From: Naegleria lovaniensis
Taxonomy: Eukaryota > Heterolobosea > Eutetramitea > Acrasida > Naegleriidae
Assembly: GCF_003324165.1 (NCBI RefSeq)
Contig: NW_025407827.1
Location: forward strand, 719,700 to 783,699
Reading direction: 5' to 3'
DNA length: 64,000 bases
Of the stretch, positions 40,415 to 50,124 are shown in pieces. Numbering within the stretch: position 1 is the stretch's first letter; each line of letters begins with the position of its first letter. The notes under the pieces are model-generated. The model made no database searches, had not been told where the DNA came from, and saw only the letters and a list, made by a program, of their open reading frames with translations. The translations under genes and the position numbers were made by a program.

Positions 40415-42523
40415 ATGTCAACAAATCAACAACAAGCCCGAATTGCATTTCCGAAAACATTCTCTGCCAAATCAAAATCCAGCAAATCAAAGCAAAATGA
40501 ATCCATCACGGAATGGAGAAAATTATTTAAAGAATTGGACGAATTATTGTTGGAAGGAATAACAAGCCAAATTCAAAATTTATGTTCATATTTTCGGATG
40601 GAAATTCGGAAACATGTAGCCATTGCATCCTCGGATCAAGACGATGAAGATGTTTCGGAATTACAAACCATTGAAGAATTAAAGCAAAAATTTGGGGATG
40701 ACAATGTCAAGTTAGAACTTCCCGATCATGTCCAGCAATTACTTGTTGAATATACATGTTTGCCAGTGTGCCGTATAAGTGTGGATCCTACTCCATCACG
40801 TAAATTTAGCCTCACATTTATTAATGAAGTGTTATTCAAGCAATTACAATTGAATACGGTATTCTCGGAGAATGTGAGCGAGTTGTTTTCGAGAGTAATT
40901 CTTCCTTTATTATCTTCAGATGATGTGGACACGGATGAAGAAGATATGATTAATTCAAAAAAACATGTGGGCAACACCAATGACTTGATAAAACTCAAGA
41001 CTGAAAAAAAGAAGCAATTTATTGAGTTTTTAAATTCATATTTTGCGTCATTGGTGTTTGTTTGTCAATATGAGTTGTTGAAACAATTAAGCGAGTGGAT
41101 GTTTTTATTTTCAACCAATGTCAAGATTTGGATGATCAAAGCGTTTTTTACCAAATACATTACAACATCAGAGAGTAAATGTAAACCTCTGAAGGAGCTC
41201 GCTCAAAAAGTATTATCTAAGAATCAAAATTTACTGATTCAAGAAGAGGGTTCTTATGTTAAACATGTAACACAAGTCGAGTTTTTAACAGATCAAATCA
41301 CTAACCAGGATCGAGAACGATTGATCAATCCGCCACCAACAAAGGCTTCAATGGCCTCTCAGTTGATATTACGAATATTGGACATGGCAGTGAATGAATT
41401 TCCGCAGAACTTATCGAAACGGTCTCGCTGTCTTAGGTACTGTATTGACATTCTAAAATATGGAAATATCTATTCTATCATGGGAAAAGAAGGCACCAAA
41501 AAAAAGAATATTGAACCATCTTCATCAGCTGGCAGTATTAGGGGGTTTTCTCTTCTGTTGACCAGGGAAAATGGGGAGAAAATGATGGAATTGGTGTGGC
41601 ACATGCTATATGCATTTATTGACCTCTATGATTCCACGAACTTTAAGTTACAGTCAAATCGTGACCGTAAACTGCTCTTACATATTGGATCACAATTAGT
41701 GACGCTTTTTGATTTGATATATCCTAGCGTGCAAAATAAGGAAGTGACCAATTACTTTTACCTCTCTGATTGCTATATACCATTGCTAATGCGAATGTTG
41801 AGAACACTCAATGCACATTTTGAAAATAATGACATGAAAGATTGCATCAAGGAAGAATGTAGAACGAATTCCATGGCCGTGAAAATATTGATCAAACACT
41901 CTACGAAAACGAGCAACACGTTGGATGCCTTACAATTCTTTAAGGTAAATGCAGAACCTGGTCACTGTAGCAAGATGAGCATGAAGAAATTCCTTTCCGA
42001 TATTTCAGAAGGTCTTCTTTTTGAATCGCTTCTCAACTCCTCAAGGCTTCTCCTAAAAGAGTCCCTCTCGCAGCAGACCACAGAAGAATTGTATTCATTT
42101 GTAGAGAAAGTGATCCTGCACTGGACCAATTTTTTCTTTTACTTGTACAACGCCAGCTCGCTGGAAAGAACTGCAGCCATGAACGCTCAGGAAACAGAGG
42201 ATGAAGAATATTCACCGAGCAATCTCAAGATACCAATCGAAGAGAATCGATTTCGACATTTAGACAAGCTTAATGTTGTTTTTGTACAACTTGTGGAATG
42301 TGCCTGTCTTTGCGATTACAATCACTTCATCAACAAGTCTCTCTCGACTTCCCCAACAAGCGACAGATACAAATTCTCCAAGAAAGCTCAAGAATTGAAT
42401 GAATTAATGAGGGCAATTTTGGTTGTTATTTTACAAAAACCATTCATCACCAACCTATTATCTACAGATAATCAACATCTCGTTGCAGAGAGACTAGGTA
42501 TTAAGGTGACATTGACAGAATAA
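40415..42523 (+). CDS. Large alpha-helical protein, unknown
   Basis: 702 residues from the ATG at 40415 (A-run before it), single exon. The chain is helical and mixed in charge, without low-complexity stretches apart from the basic Ser/Lys N-terminus (SAKSKSSKSKQ). Typical segments are ITEWRKLFKELDELLLEGI, LFSRVILPLLSSDD, MMELVWHMLYAFIDLYDS and WTNFFFYLYNASSLERTA. There is no signal peptide, membrane segment or enzyme motif. It may be an armadillo/HEAT-like scaffold, but I cannot name it. Confidence 0.7.
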   Translation: MSTNQQQARIAFPKTFSAKSKSSKSKQNESITEWRKLFKELDELLLEGITSQIQNLCSYFRMEIRKHVAIASSDQDDEDVSELQTIEELKQKFGDDNVKLELPDHVQQLLVEYTCLPVCRISVDPTPSRKFSLTFINEVLFKQLQLNTVFSENVSELFSRVILPLLSSDDVDTDEEDMINSKKHVGNTNDLIKLKTEKKKQFIEFLNSYFASLVFVCQYELLKQLSEWMFLFSTNVKIWMIKAFFTKYITTSESKCKPLKELAQKVLSKNQNLLIQEEGSYVKHVTQVEFLTDQITNQDRERLINPPPTKASMASQLILRILDMAVNEFPQNLSKRSRCLRYCIDILKYGNIYSIMGKEGTKKKNIEPSSSAGSIRGFSLLLTRENGEKMMELVWHMLYAFIDLYDSTNFKLQSNRDRKLLLHIGSQLVTLFDLIYPSVQNKEVTNYFYLSDCYIPLLMRMLRTLNAHFENNDMKDCIKEECRTNSMAVKILIKHSTKTSNTLDALQFFKVNAEPGHCSKMSMKKFLSDISEGLLFESLLNSSRLLLKESLSQQTTEELYSFVEKVILHWTNFFFYLYNASSLERTAAMNAQETEDEEYSPSNLKIPIEENRFRHLDKLNVVFVQLVECACLCDYNHFINKSLSTSPTSDRYKFSKKAQELNELMRAILVVILQKPFITNLLSTDNQHLVAERLGIKVTLTE

Positions 42524-42571
42524 TAACTGTTCATTGCATTCATAGAAGTACTTGTTCAACATGTGGCCAAT

Positions 42572-45500
42572 TTATTGGTTTGGTTTTGAGTCGTCAAATA
42601 AGAAATATCCAACTGTAGAATTTGCAAAAATATAATTGTTAAGCTCCCTTGCGAAAAAGTCAAACTCACGAATACTACTTACTCGCAAATACTGGTATGT
42701 ATGAGAATTTTCCTCCCACGATACACAAATAAAGTTCAGCAGATACCGTTCCTCCGCCCTTCTTTCTACATAAAACTTTACACTTGAATGATTTTCTTGG
42801 TGCAGGTGGCGTCTTGAGTACGCGTGACACATGAGCAATAATTTGTGGATACGACTCTGGATGCACCACATCTTCCCATCGTTCCAAATTATCGTACAAA
42901 TCAGCCGGATCATAATTAAGTTTAGTGAGTAGTGTTTTGTTCAAACTCACTAAACGACCACCTGGAAACATGATCATTATTCCAAAATCTGAAGAATCCA
43001 TTTCTTGCTTATTTTCCATCAGCATAACTAATTCTTGATATGAATTTTGTATTGCTGTTGGTTTGTTGTTTGCTCCATAAGTTGGAGGTTCGTCATATTG
43101 CATCTTTATGATTCCTTTTGATGCCAATTCGGAGAATCTATTTCTCAAATTTTCATTAATAGCTGACAGCATTGCTGACTCGTTTGCTTTCCTTAAATTT
43201 TCTTCTTTGAGCCTCTTATTTTCTTCCCTCAAAATTTCAATTTCTTTTTCACTGGAAGCATTTGTTGGTTCACATCCTGCCATCAGTCTTTTCGCTGATT
43301 CGCTCAATTTGTGCTTCAATAGTACTGTTGTTGTTGGTAGAGGTAGATTTGACATAAACCGATGTCGATGTAAACTATGGCAAAATAAAACTTACATGAA
43401 ATCGGGAAGTTCTGAGTCAAATATTCAATATATGTCATATTTGCTGCCTCTGGATTGGAGTCAAATGCCTTCAAATGACTAATTGAATCTTCAATCATCT
43501 TCTTTGTATCCTCTCCAATTTGCAAACATTTAATCAATTCTTCATTGCTCATCTTTTTCAATCTCTCAAACATATCGTCCTCTTTTGGTGATTGTTGTGA
43601 TGGTGACGTCTGTGTAGTGTGTTCGGTAGGATAATCTTCAATTTGAACGTCGTCCTCACTACTACTACTTTCAGCAATCAAAGATCCTCCATTATGATTT
43701 TGTTCGCTTATGGAAATGTTGGATTTTGAATATTGATTTTCTGAAGATGATGAAGCGTTAGAAGCAAAATTTGGATCTTTGTTAATATCATTCAGTAGTG
43801 TTGACGTGTCTGATGAAGTGGCTTGCTGAACTTCATCATTCACTTCCATGTCATTCATTTCTACCAAAGAAGCAAATAATGGACTTTGAGGAGAAAATCG
43901 TAAAAAATCATCACTTGTAAAATCAATAAAAGGAGATGATGCACCTCCTGGTGAAACTAGCTGATTGGGAGTTAAATTTGATTTAGAATTGATGTGAATG
44001 GTGCTGTTGTTGTTGTTGTAATTGGCTAGAGAATTATCGTCAAGGTGAAGTGAGTAGGGGGTTCCAAATAAACTTTGATTATTCTGGTAGTCGTATGCAG
44101 TATTTAAATTATTGCAGTGAAGAAAGAAAGTATCTACAGGGGTTCTCATCAAAATTTGAGTTAATTGTTGAATTTCAGGAGGTTGATTCAAGAGTAAAGG
44201 AACAGATAAGGCATGATTGTCACCATTAGGGAAAATTACTGAATTTCCAGTATTGCATGTCAGCATAGCTCCAGGTGTTTTCAATTCAGAATCAGTAACT
44301 TGAAGAGTCATGCTATTATTATTATTAGGCTGTCCGAATTGATTACTAGTTTGTTTTTGATTTTGTGAAGATGAGGATGACGAGTGTTGCTCGTTTTTGA
44401 TCTCCTCCGTTTTGATCTCTCCTTTTGTCTTTTTAGAAGATTTTCCTCGCTTTTTTTTCTTTTTTTCTTCTGATGCAGAGGCAGATGCACTACCTGTTTG
44501 ATGCGAGAAAGTGTTAGAATTTTCAGTATTGTCGTGATCATCTTTGTTCTGTTCCTCATTATCGGAGCCAGCCTTCTTTTTTCTGCCCCTTTTTTTTCCC
44601 ACTTGATCTTGACACTCCAAGCCGTGAGAGATGCATCGAGAACACGGTCGCTTATCCTCGCAACAAGCGTGACTGTTGTGTGTTGACCATGTGCATGGTA
44701 TTTAATTACAGAGATGAGGTAAACGTTATAATGATACGTATGACATATCGATTAAAACAGTAATGTTGCGAAATACAGCGTTGGATTGGGTAAATGATGG
44801 TGACACGAGATGCAACTTGTTGTTACTCACAGGTATAATTTCAAATGAAAACTTACGCTTTTCTACAACTCACACAAGCCAACTTGGCCACTCGTCTTGG
44901 TCTCTTAGTGACATTGGTAATTTCTTTTTGGAGAGAGGATTTGCTATTGTTCTTGCCATTGTTGTCGGCAGGTTGAGGATCGAAACCAGCATCTTCATCA
45001 TTATTTTGACTGTTATTCATCTTGGCAGGTAGTGGCAAATGATTTGTTAAAGGATTGTCAAAGAGATCAGAATGACCAGGAGCAGACGACGAAAATTCAT
45101 TGATTGGCAATTCTAAATGACTGATACTTCCTTTTGATGAAATGATCGTGTTGAGTTTTCCGGCTAAAGATCCCGTTGTTGTTGTCGTGAGATTTGCTGC
45201 CGATGAAGTGGAAGGAGGCGGTATCTGTCCATGAACATTATTGAACGAGAGAAGATTATTATTTGCAAGTGCTCCAACCAAATGATTAGTTCCACTATTA
45301 TTATTATTACGCATGGATTGATGATGATGATCAACTGACAATTGCGAGGAAGAAGAAATTAAATTCAAACCGCCACTTAAAGAATTGTTATTATTGCGCA
45401 GATGATGTTGGGAAGAGGGAGTTGCTGAAGGATGATTGAGAGATGAAGAGGATGCCGATGATGAGATCATTGGTCCCACTCCAACATTGTTGCTACTTGC

Positions 45501-45662
45501 AACGACATTGAATGCATTCAATCCATTGGTCATTAAACCTGCCAATCCTACACCGCTCGCAACACCTGTTTTTTGATGTCCCGATGATGATGATCCACCA
45601 CTTCCCGTTGTTGTTGGAGATGACGAGGGAAGATGACCAAACGATGGATGGGTCGAGCTCAT
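42572..45662 (-). CDS. Zn2Cys6 (Gal4-type) transcription factor with a PAS domain
   Basis: Four exons: 45662-44857, 44672-43396, 43324-42683 and 42612-42572; introns of 184, 71 and 70 nt, all GTAAGT..CAG with matching phases. The product is 921 residues. The first junction rebuilds the DNA-binding cluster: Cys 263, 266, 273, 279, 282 and 289, i.e. exact C-X2-C-X6-C-X5-C-X2-C-X6-C spacing, reading ACVSCRKAHACCEDKRPC and then SRCISHGLEC. It is followed by a basic GKKRGRKKK. A Glu/Lys coiled coil lies near 715-755. A PAS domain (about 800-920) contains GIMIMFPGGRLVSLNK and LERWEDVVHPESY. The layout is that of fungal AcuK/AcuM/Ert1/Rds2 regulators of gluconeogenesis. The target genes here are unknown. 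Confidence 0.88.
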
Positions 45663-45893
45663 TTTGTTGCGTTTTTTTAGGGTGTATCTCACACAAGATT
45701 CTCAAAGGGAGTTTGTAAATTCGGGCTCTGTATACATGGCCCATGGTTCAGATTGGAAAGTGTTACGGGTTGTGTGGTGTGGGAAGGAATTGTGTGGCCA
45801 CAAATTGAGATCATCATCATTTGGCACATTGTCAAACAAAGAGAGGGTAATGAAAATTAAATTTATAAATATTAAAAAAAAAAATTCATCAAC
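45663..45893. promoter_or_regulatory. Divergent promoter between the Zn2Cys6-PAS and DPY30-like genes
   Basis: The 231-bp gap separates two start codons facing away from each other, so it must hold both promoters. An A-rich run (AATATTAAAAAAAAAAATTC) precedes the plus-strand ATG. No defined box can be assigned. Confidence 0.45.
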
Positions 45894-46907
45894 ATGCTCT
45901 CTCCTGGTGCTTCTTCCGCTGCGACTGCTTCTCCAACAACCTCTCGTGGTGGCTCTGTTGGAAACACAACACCAACAACGAGTAAAACAGATAGCTCTAC
46001 TCTATACATTCCACCACATTTGAGAAGTCAGTCGAACGATTTTGATGACCACCATGCCGAAAGAATTTCATCAGTGTCATCCGATATGGATGAAGATCAA
46101 CAACAACATTTTTATTATTATCATCATCGATCTTCCATGGATACAGGTAGCCATGCAACCACTCACAGTCAACCTCCGATCATTAAAAACAAACAGCAAA
46201 TTATTGACTATATGAATCAACATAAAATTGCACAAATTTTGAAAACCAAGCTAAATGAAGCCTTTCAACAACAATCCGTGGATCCTATTGAATATGTTTT
46301 TCGTACAAAACGAGTGGAACAACAGGAAATGCTCATTCAACAACGACAACATCAAATGAAAGAGATGGATATTAAACATGATGAAGTACTCAGCTCGATA
46401 CAACAAAGTAAAGAATCCATGAAATCCGAATATGAAAAGCTAGAAAAAGAACACTTGCAAGAAATTACTAAATTAAAAATGGAGATTGAAGAGTTCAAGA
46501 AACGAGCTCAAGACCTCGACAATGAACCCCAAAGTGATGAGAGTAACATTTTAGAACAACAATTGGAAAGTCTCAGAAAAGAAAATGAAGAATTGGAAAA
46601 TGAAAATCAAGGGTTATTGAAACGAAATAAGGATTTAACAAATATTTTACACAATACTAGTTCATCTCAAACATACTCATCAATGGCTCCTACAGAAAGT
46701 GTGACCAATAATCCATCTCCAAGTTCTATTTTCCCTGAAGAAATTACAATTGGAGATACTGAATCGACTATGGACAGTGCGACCATTGAAACCAACCATC
46801 AAGAAAATGCTGAGACTGTTACCGGAGCTCCTTCTGCAACTGATGATGACTCTGCCGATCCATTTGCAAGTTTAGATAACCAACAACAACAAGAAGAGCA
46901 ACAATAA
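45894..46907 (+). CDS. DPY30/RII-like dimerisation domain plus coiled coil
   Basis: 337 residues from the ATG at 45894. An early motif YIPPHLRSQS resembles the YVPPHLR peptide at the start of DDX3/Ded1 helicases. Residues about 100-145 (QIIDYMNQHKIAQILKTKL, then DPIEYV) match the DPY30/RII-alpha docking fold, whose family ends in P-x-DP-[IL]-x-[FY]. A coiled coil follows (about 145-260: KLEKEHLQEITKLKMEIEEF and QLESLRKENEELENENQ). The acidic C-terminus ends in poly-Gln. Such proteins dimerise and dock on amphipathic helices, in flagellar or chromatin complexes. The partner is unknown. Confidence 0.65.
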   Translation: MLSPGASSAATASPTTSRGGSVGNTTPTTSKTDSSTLYIPPHLRSQSNDFDDHHAERISSVSSDMDEDQQQHFYYYHHRSSMDTGSHATTHSQPPIIKNKQQIIDYMNQHKIAQILKTKLNEAFQQQSVDPIEYVFRTKRVEQQEMLIQQRQHQMKEMDIKHDEVLSSIQQSKESMKSEYEKLEKEHLQEITKLKMEIEEFKKRAQDLDNEPQSDESNILEQQLESLRKENEELENENQGLLKRNKDLTNILHNTSSSQTYSSMAPTESVTNNPSPSSIFPEEITIGDTESTMDSATIETNHQENAETVTGAPSATDDDSADPFASLDNQQQQEEQQ

Positions 46908-47209
46908 TGAAAAACTCTTCGTGGCCAAATGAACAACAACTATTTATTTGCGTGGATTTGTCACTTCATTACATGATATTTTTTCTTTTGGAACACTCCA
47001 TTTGTAAGAACATCAGTTATTGACTGGATTAAACCATATCATTAAGACAGTACTCTTATTCTCATCAAACAAGTCCTTACAAGCACTGATTACTTTCTAT
47101 CCACAGTATCTATAATTGGTTCTGTCCACCAATGAAATATCAAAACTCCACCTGACAATCTTGATACTTTTTCTGAATAGCACATGGTTTATTTGGTGAA
47201 GACAAGTTC
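46908..47209. other. Convergent 3' spacer
   Basis: About 300 bp between the ends of two genes facing each other. It is AT-rich; I see no gene, RNA or repeat. Confidence 0.4.
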
Positions 47210-47842
47210 TCACCACCCTTCTACTTCCTCAAATGAAATAATGCAAATGTCAAGGAACTTTTCACATCTTCTCAGTTTGTTTTTCAGCATGAATGCTTTG
47301 GAAACAATCTTTTCATTCTCCCAAGCTCGTTTGTCCACAAGTTCCAAGGCGACATAGTAATCCCCCTCAATAGCAAGCTTGGCAAGAGTTTTATAATCGA
47401 AAATTGGCTTACTCACAAAGTGGATAGCTCTTGGGTTTTGTTTCACTGCCAGAATGGCCAAAGAAGTGCATGCCAGAAATTTGCCTCTCAAATGCTGAAA
47501 CAGCAAACCGTCTCGTTTCATCAACTGCTGCAACAAGGTTTTACATGAGCGATCCAAGCTGGGAAGCAATTTCTTTTGAACGAAATCCGTTTGTTCCGAA
47601 CTACCACTTGTCAGGAGTTGAAATATTCGTTCAAGAACGTAGGTAATAATTTCGGGATCTTGTTTGAGGCGATTGGAAATGTATAGGAAAGCATAGAGAT
47701 CGTTTTCCATGGCTGCTAATGCAATGTTCTTGTTGTCTTTGAGTGTTCCAGTGACGTGGTGTAAGGAACGGCCATTCTCTGAGACTATCTGATAAACGTC
47801 ACTTTCGTTTCTTGTTTTTCTGATCGTGTTCGGGGAGAGCAT
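47210..47842 (-). CDS. DUF4116-like repeat protein
   Basis: 210 residues from the ATG at 47842. The segment LAILAVKQNPRAIHFVSKPI (about residues 128-147), with KTLAKLAIEGDYYVALELVD after it, resembles DUF4116 units (short helical repeats of the type AVKxNxxALxxxS) common in amoebae, giant viruses and other protists. The N-terminal part is similar but more divergent (IALAAMENDLYAFLYIS). No catalytic motif is visible. It is probably a helical scaffold. Family match moderate. Confidence 0.6.
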   Translation of the reverse strand: MLSPNTIRKTRNESDVYQIVSENGRSLHHVTGTLKDNKNIALAAMENDLYAFLYISNRLKQDPEIITYVLERIFQLLTSGSSEQTDFVQKKLLPSLDRSCKTLLQQLMKRDGLLFQHLRGKFLACTSLAILAVKQNPRAIHFVSKPIFDYKTLAKLAIEGDYYVALELVDKRAWENEKIVSKAFMLKNKLRRCEKFLDICIISFEEVEGW

Positions 47843-48009
47843 GTTGATGAGATTAGCATAATGATGAAGTATGGGTCAATGTTGTGTTATTATTGTTTTT
47901 TAAGCCTGTTTCGTTCAAACGATTTTCGGAAAATGGTTTTTTTGAATATTGCAATTTAATTGTTATTTGAAATTGCACCTTGTGGTGAAGTTGTGGGATT
48001 GGACCACAT

Positions 48010-49412
48010 TTAAAATACAATCTTTACAATGATGCGTGAATGAATCGTATATTGTTCTGCCGTAATATTGGAGAACAGCGGAGTAATTGTTATGTCTAAA
48101 CACAAGAATGATGTTTTAGGTGGTCTGTTGTCCCAATTCAAAACTTTCTGACTAAAGAAAGCGCGAGAGATTTGTCGCAAAAAAAATACAAGTCCTACCC
48201 AGGCTTCGTCCTCCATTTGAAAAGACACAGTTCATCGCTCACTATTGCGTAATGTCACAATGTTAATGTCTGATAATTGTTGCAATTTGGTCGTTTCATT
48301 TCGTAAGTTATGAAACATAAACTTTCTTGAATTCTTTGGTTTGAATGTCACATGTGTTGTGATCATATTCATCAGTGCTCTTGAAATTGGTAAAAATTTT
48401 CTCATTACTAGTGTTGTCAGGGATTTGCTTTCCAACAAGGCCTCTTCTTGGCTTAATTGAATGTCGATTCGTTGTAAAGCCTTCTCAAGTCTATCGGAAG
48501 GATAAATGTGACGATCTTGTATAAGTCTAAATAATGTAAAAATTGGTGTCATGACAAAATGAGTAAATCCATGTTTACAAGCTTTTCCAGATTGTGAGAG
48601 GGGTGTTTGTGTCCACCTTTGTGTCTCTGCATCGAAAAATTTATCACCCCAAAGTTTTGAAATAACTTTGTGTTTTGGAACGTGAAATTTTGGAGCGAAT
48701 AAAGAAGCAAAATCATTCAATGTGAAGGCAAAATCAAACATTGTACTTCCAAATGCAACATTTTCAAGTAAAGGATCAAATTCCCACTCGGGTTCGAGTT
48801 GATCAGCAAATTTAGTGAGCATGCTGGCATTAGCATGATCAATAATCCGCAAAAAGAGTCTGTAACACTCCTCTGGTTGTAATGCTAACTCTCTTATCAA
48901 ACGATCAATTTTGTTTATAAAGGTTTCATCTTTCTTCCGTTCGTTTTTGAAAATAACTGTTCTCCCAGTACATAATCCAAATTTGAATGATAACCTTCCA
49001 CACAATCCACCACAAGAATCATTCCATCCATCGTTGTGTTCATGAGCTGAGCATAAATGGAATCGTTTCGAACTTTACGATGTTGTTTGTCCAGAAAACG
49101 AATGTAATGCCATTCTTTTTGCTGGGGATCAATGTCATCATGATGAGAAAAAATTACAGAACGTAAATATTCATGACTATTACTTGACGTAACAGCATTA
49201 GAAAGAAGACTCCAATAAGGAATAGAACTAGAATAATTATTATAATAATTATTTTTGCTTTCGGATATGCAATTTAAAAGAGATGTCTTTCCTGTGTCCA
49301 CAGCTCCAATAAGAGCCACGAAAAGACATCCCGAGGGTGAAATGGGTATTTGTTGATGTTGTTGTTGCACATTCGAATGTTCCGAATTCGTGATCATGTG
49401 ATTCCGTTTCAT
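48010..49412 (-). pseudogene. Decayed elongation-factor-2-like GTPase gene
   Basis: ATG at 49412. The N-terminus has a P-loop (ALIGAVDTGKTSLLNCI), and later GMILVVDCVEG and INKIDRLIRELALQPEE (the NKID guanine motif), followed by EF-2-like LWGDKFFDAETQRWT and VMRKFLPIS. Between VDCVEG and NKID one base is missing (about 48920), so the frame breaks right at the G4 motif. The DxxG switch-II motif is replaced by a sequence without the Gly. The frame ends at TGA 48232-48234, but in-frame continuation to 48010 resembles a worn EF-2 domain II (FFLRQISRAFFSQKV). Domains III-V are absent. The shift alone could be a sequencing error; the missing C-terminal half could not. Confidence 0.7.
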
Positions 49413-50124
49413 AAAAATATTTTTTTATTTCTTTACAAAATTAAAATGTCACGGTGGCGTTCCCAACCCTGTCCGTTGAGTTTAAACGAGGGTTGTTATT
49501 AAAAAAATGTCTCCAGGACTTGTACAATTACATTCCCAATGAAAATATCGTGTATTGGCATGGACAACATGTCAAGTTCTTTGAACGGGATCAATCAAGA
49601 ATTCCTTCAAATTCTTTCGAGAAGAGGAATAGTTTTTGCGATCACTTATCCGGATCATAAACTCTATTGGAAGTGAGGACAGGCTATTCGGACCAATGGT
49701 CCGATGATATATTTCCACATAAAGAAAATAGAAATGGAGTACAAATTGGATTGGACAGATCCTATTTCGTTGCTGCGTTATCACGAATTAATTATGACAG
49801 ACAAGATTGTTGATGGAATAGTCTCACCAGATAGATTGTTTCATTGGATGTAACTTGCAAAAAGATGCCACCCACATCAATTGTAAGGCTGGTGTTTGGA
49901 TTCCTCCTCGATTACAGCGGAGAGTAAGCCGTTTTTGAGGTCACAATTTTTCTTTTTTCCACGACATAGGTTTTTTCAGATTATATTTGTAATGATCGTA
50001 TCATGACACCAGCACCGATAACACCTCACACGAACTCATATAACACACCTTACAAACCCCTTAATTCATTCATGTTATTTTACGATAGCAAAACAACCTT
50101 CAAGTACACAAATTTGGTAAAAAA
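49413..50124. other. Region between the EF-2-like relic and the ATPase-like gene
   Basis: It contains the TGA-interrupted ORF 49539-49853. Just after it, 49829-49928 reads IDCFIGCNLQKDATHINCK-like in another frame, flanked by CCAG and GTAAGC, so it could be an exon. From 49930 to 50124 it is leader DNA of the next gene. Confidence 0.4.
49539..49853 (+). pseudogene. Coding-like ORF with one internal TGA
   Basis: ATG at 49539. The single frame runs 104 codons to TAA at 49851 and is broken only by TGA at 49674-49676. Before it the translation reads INQEFLQILSRRGIVFAITY, after it GQAIRTNGPMIYFHIKKIEM and DPISLLRYHELIMTDKIVDG. Both halves have the composition of an ordered protein. No family is recognised. 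Explanations are a nonsense mutation in a relic, a missed intron, or read-through/selenocysteine. The last has no visible support. Confidence 0.4.

Noticed and set aside
48010-48228. A separate 72-codon gene
   Set aside because: It begins with GTG and is in frame with the EF-2-like sequence just across a TGA, so it is treated as the tail of that relic.
49539-49853. Selenoprotein with Sec at TGA 49674
   Set aside because: No known selenoprotein motif around the TGA and no SECIS-like hairpin that I could see downstream.
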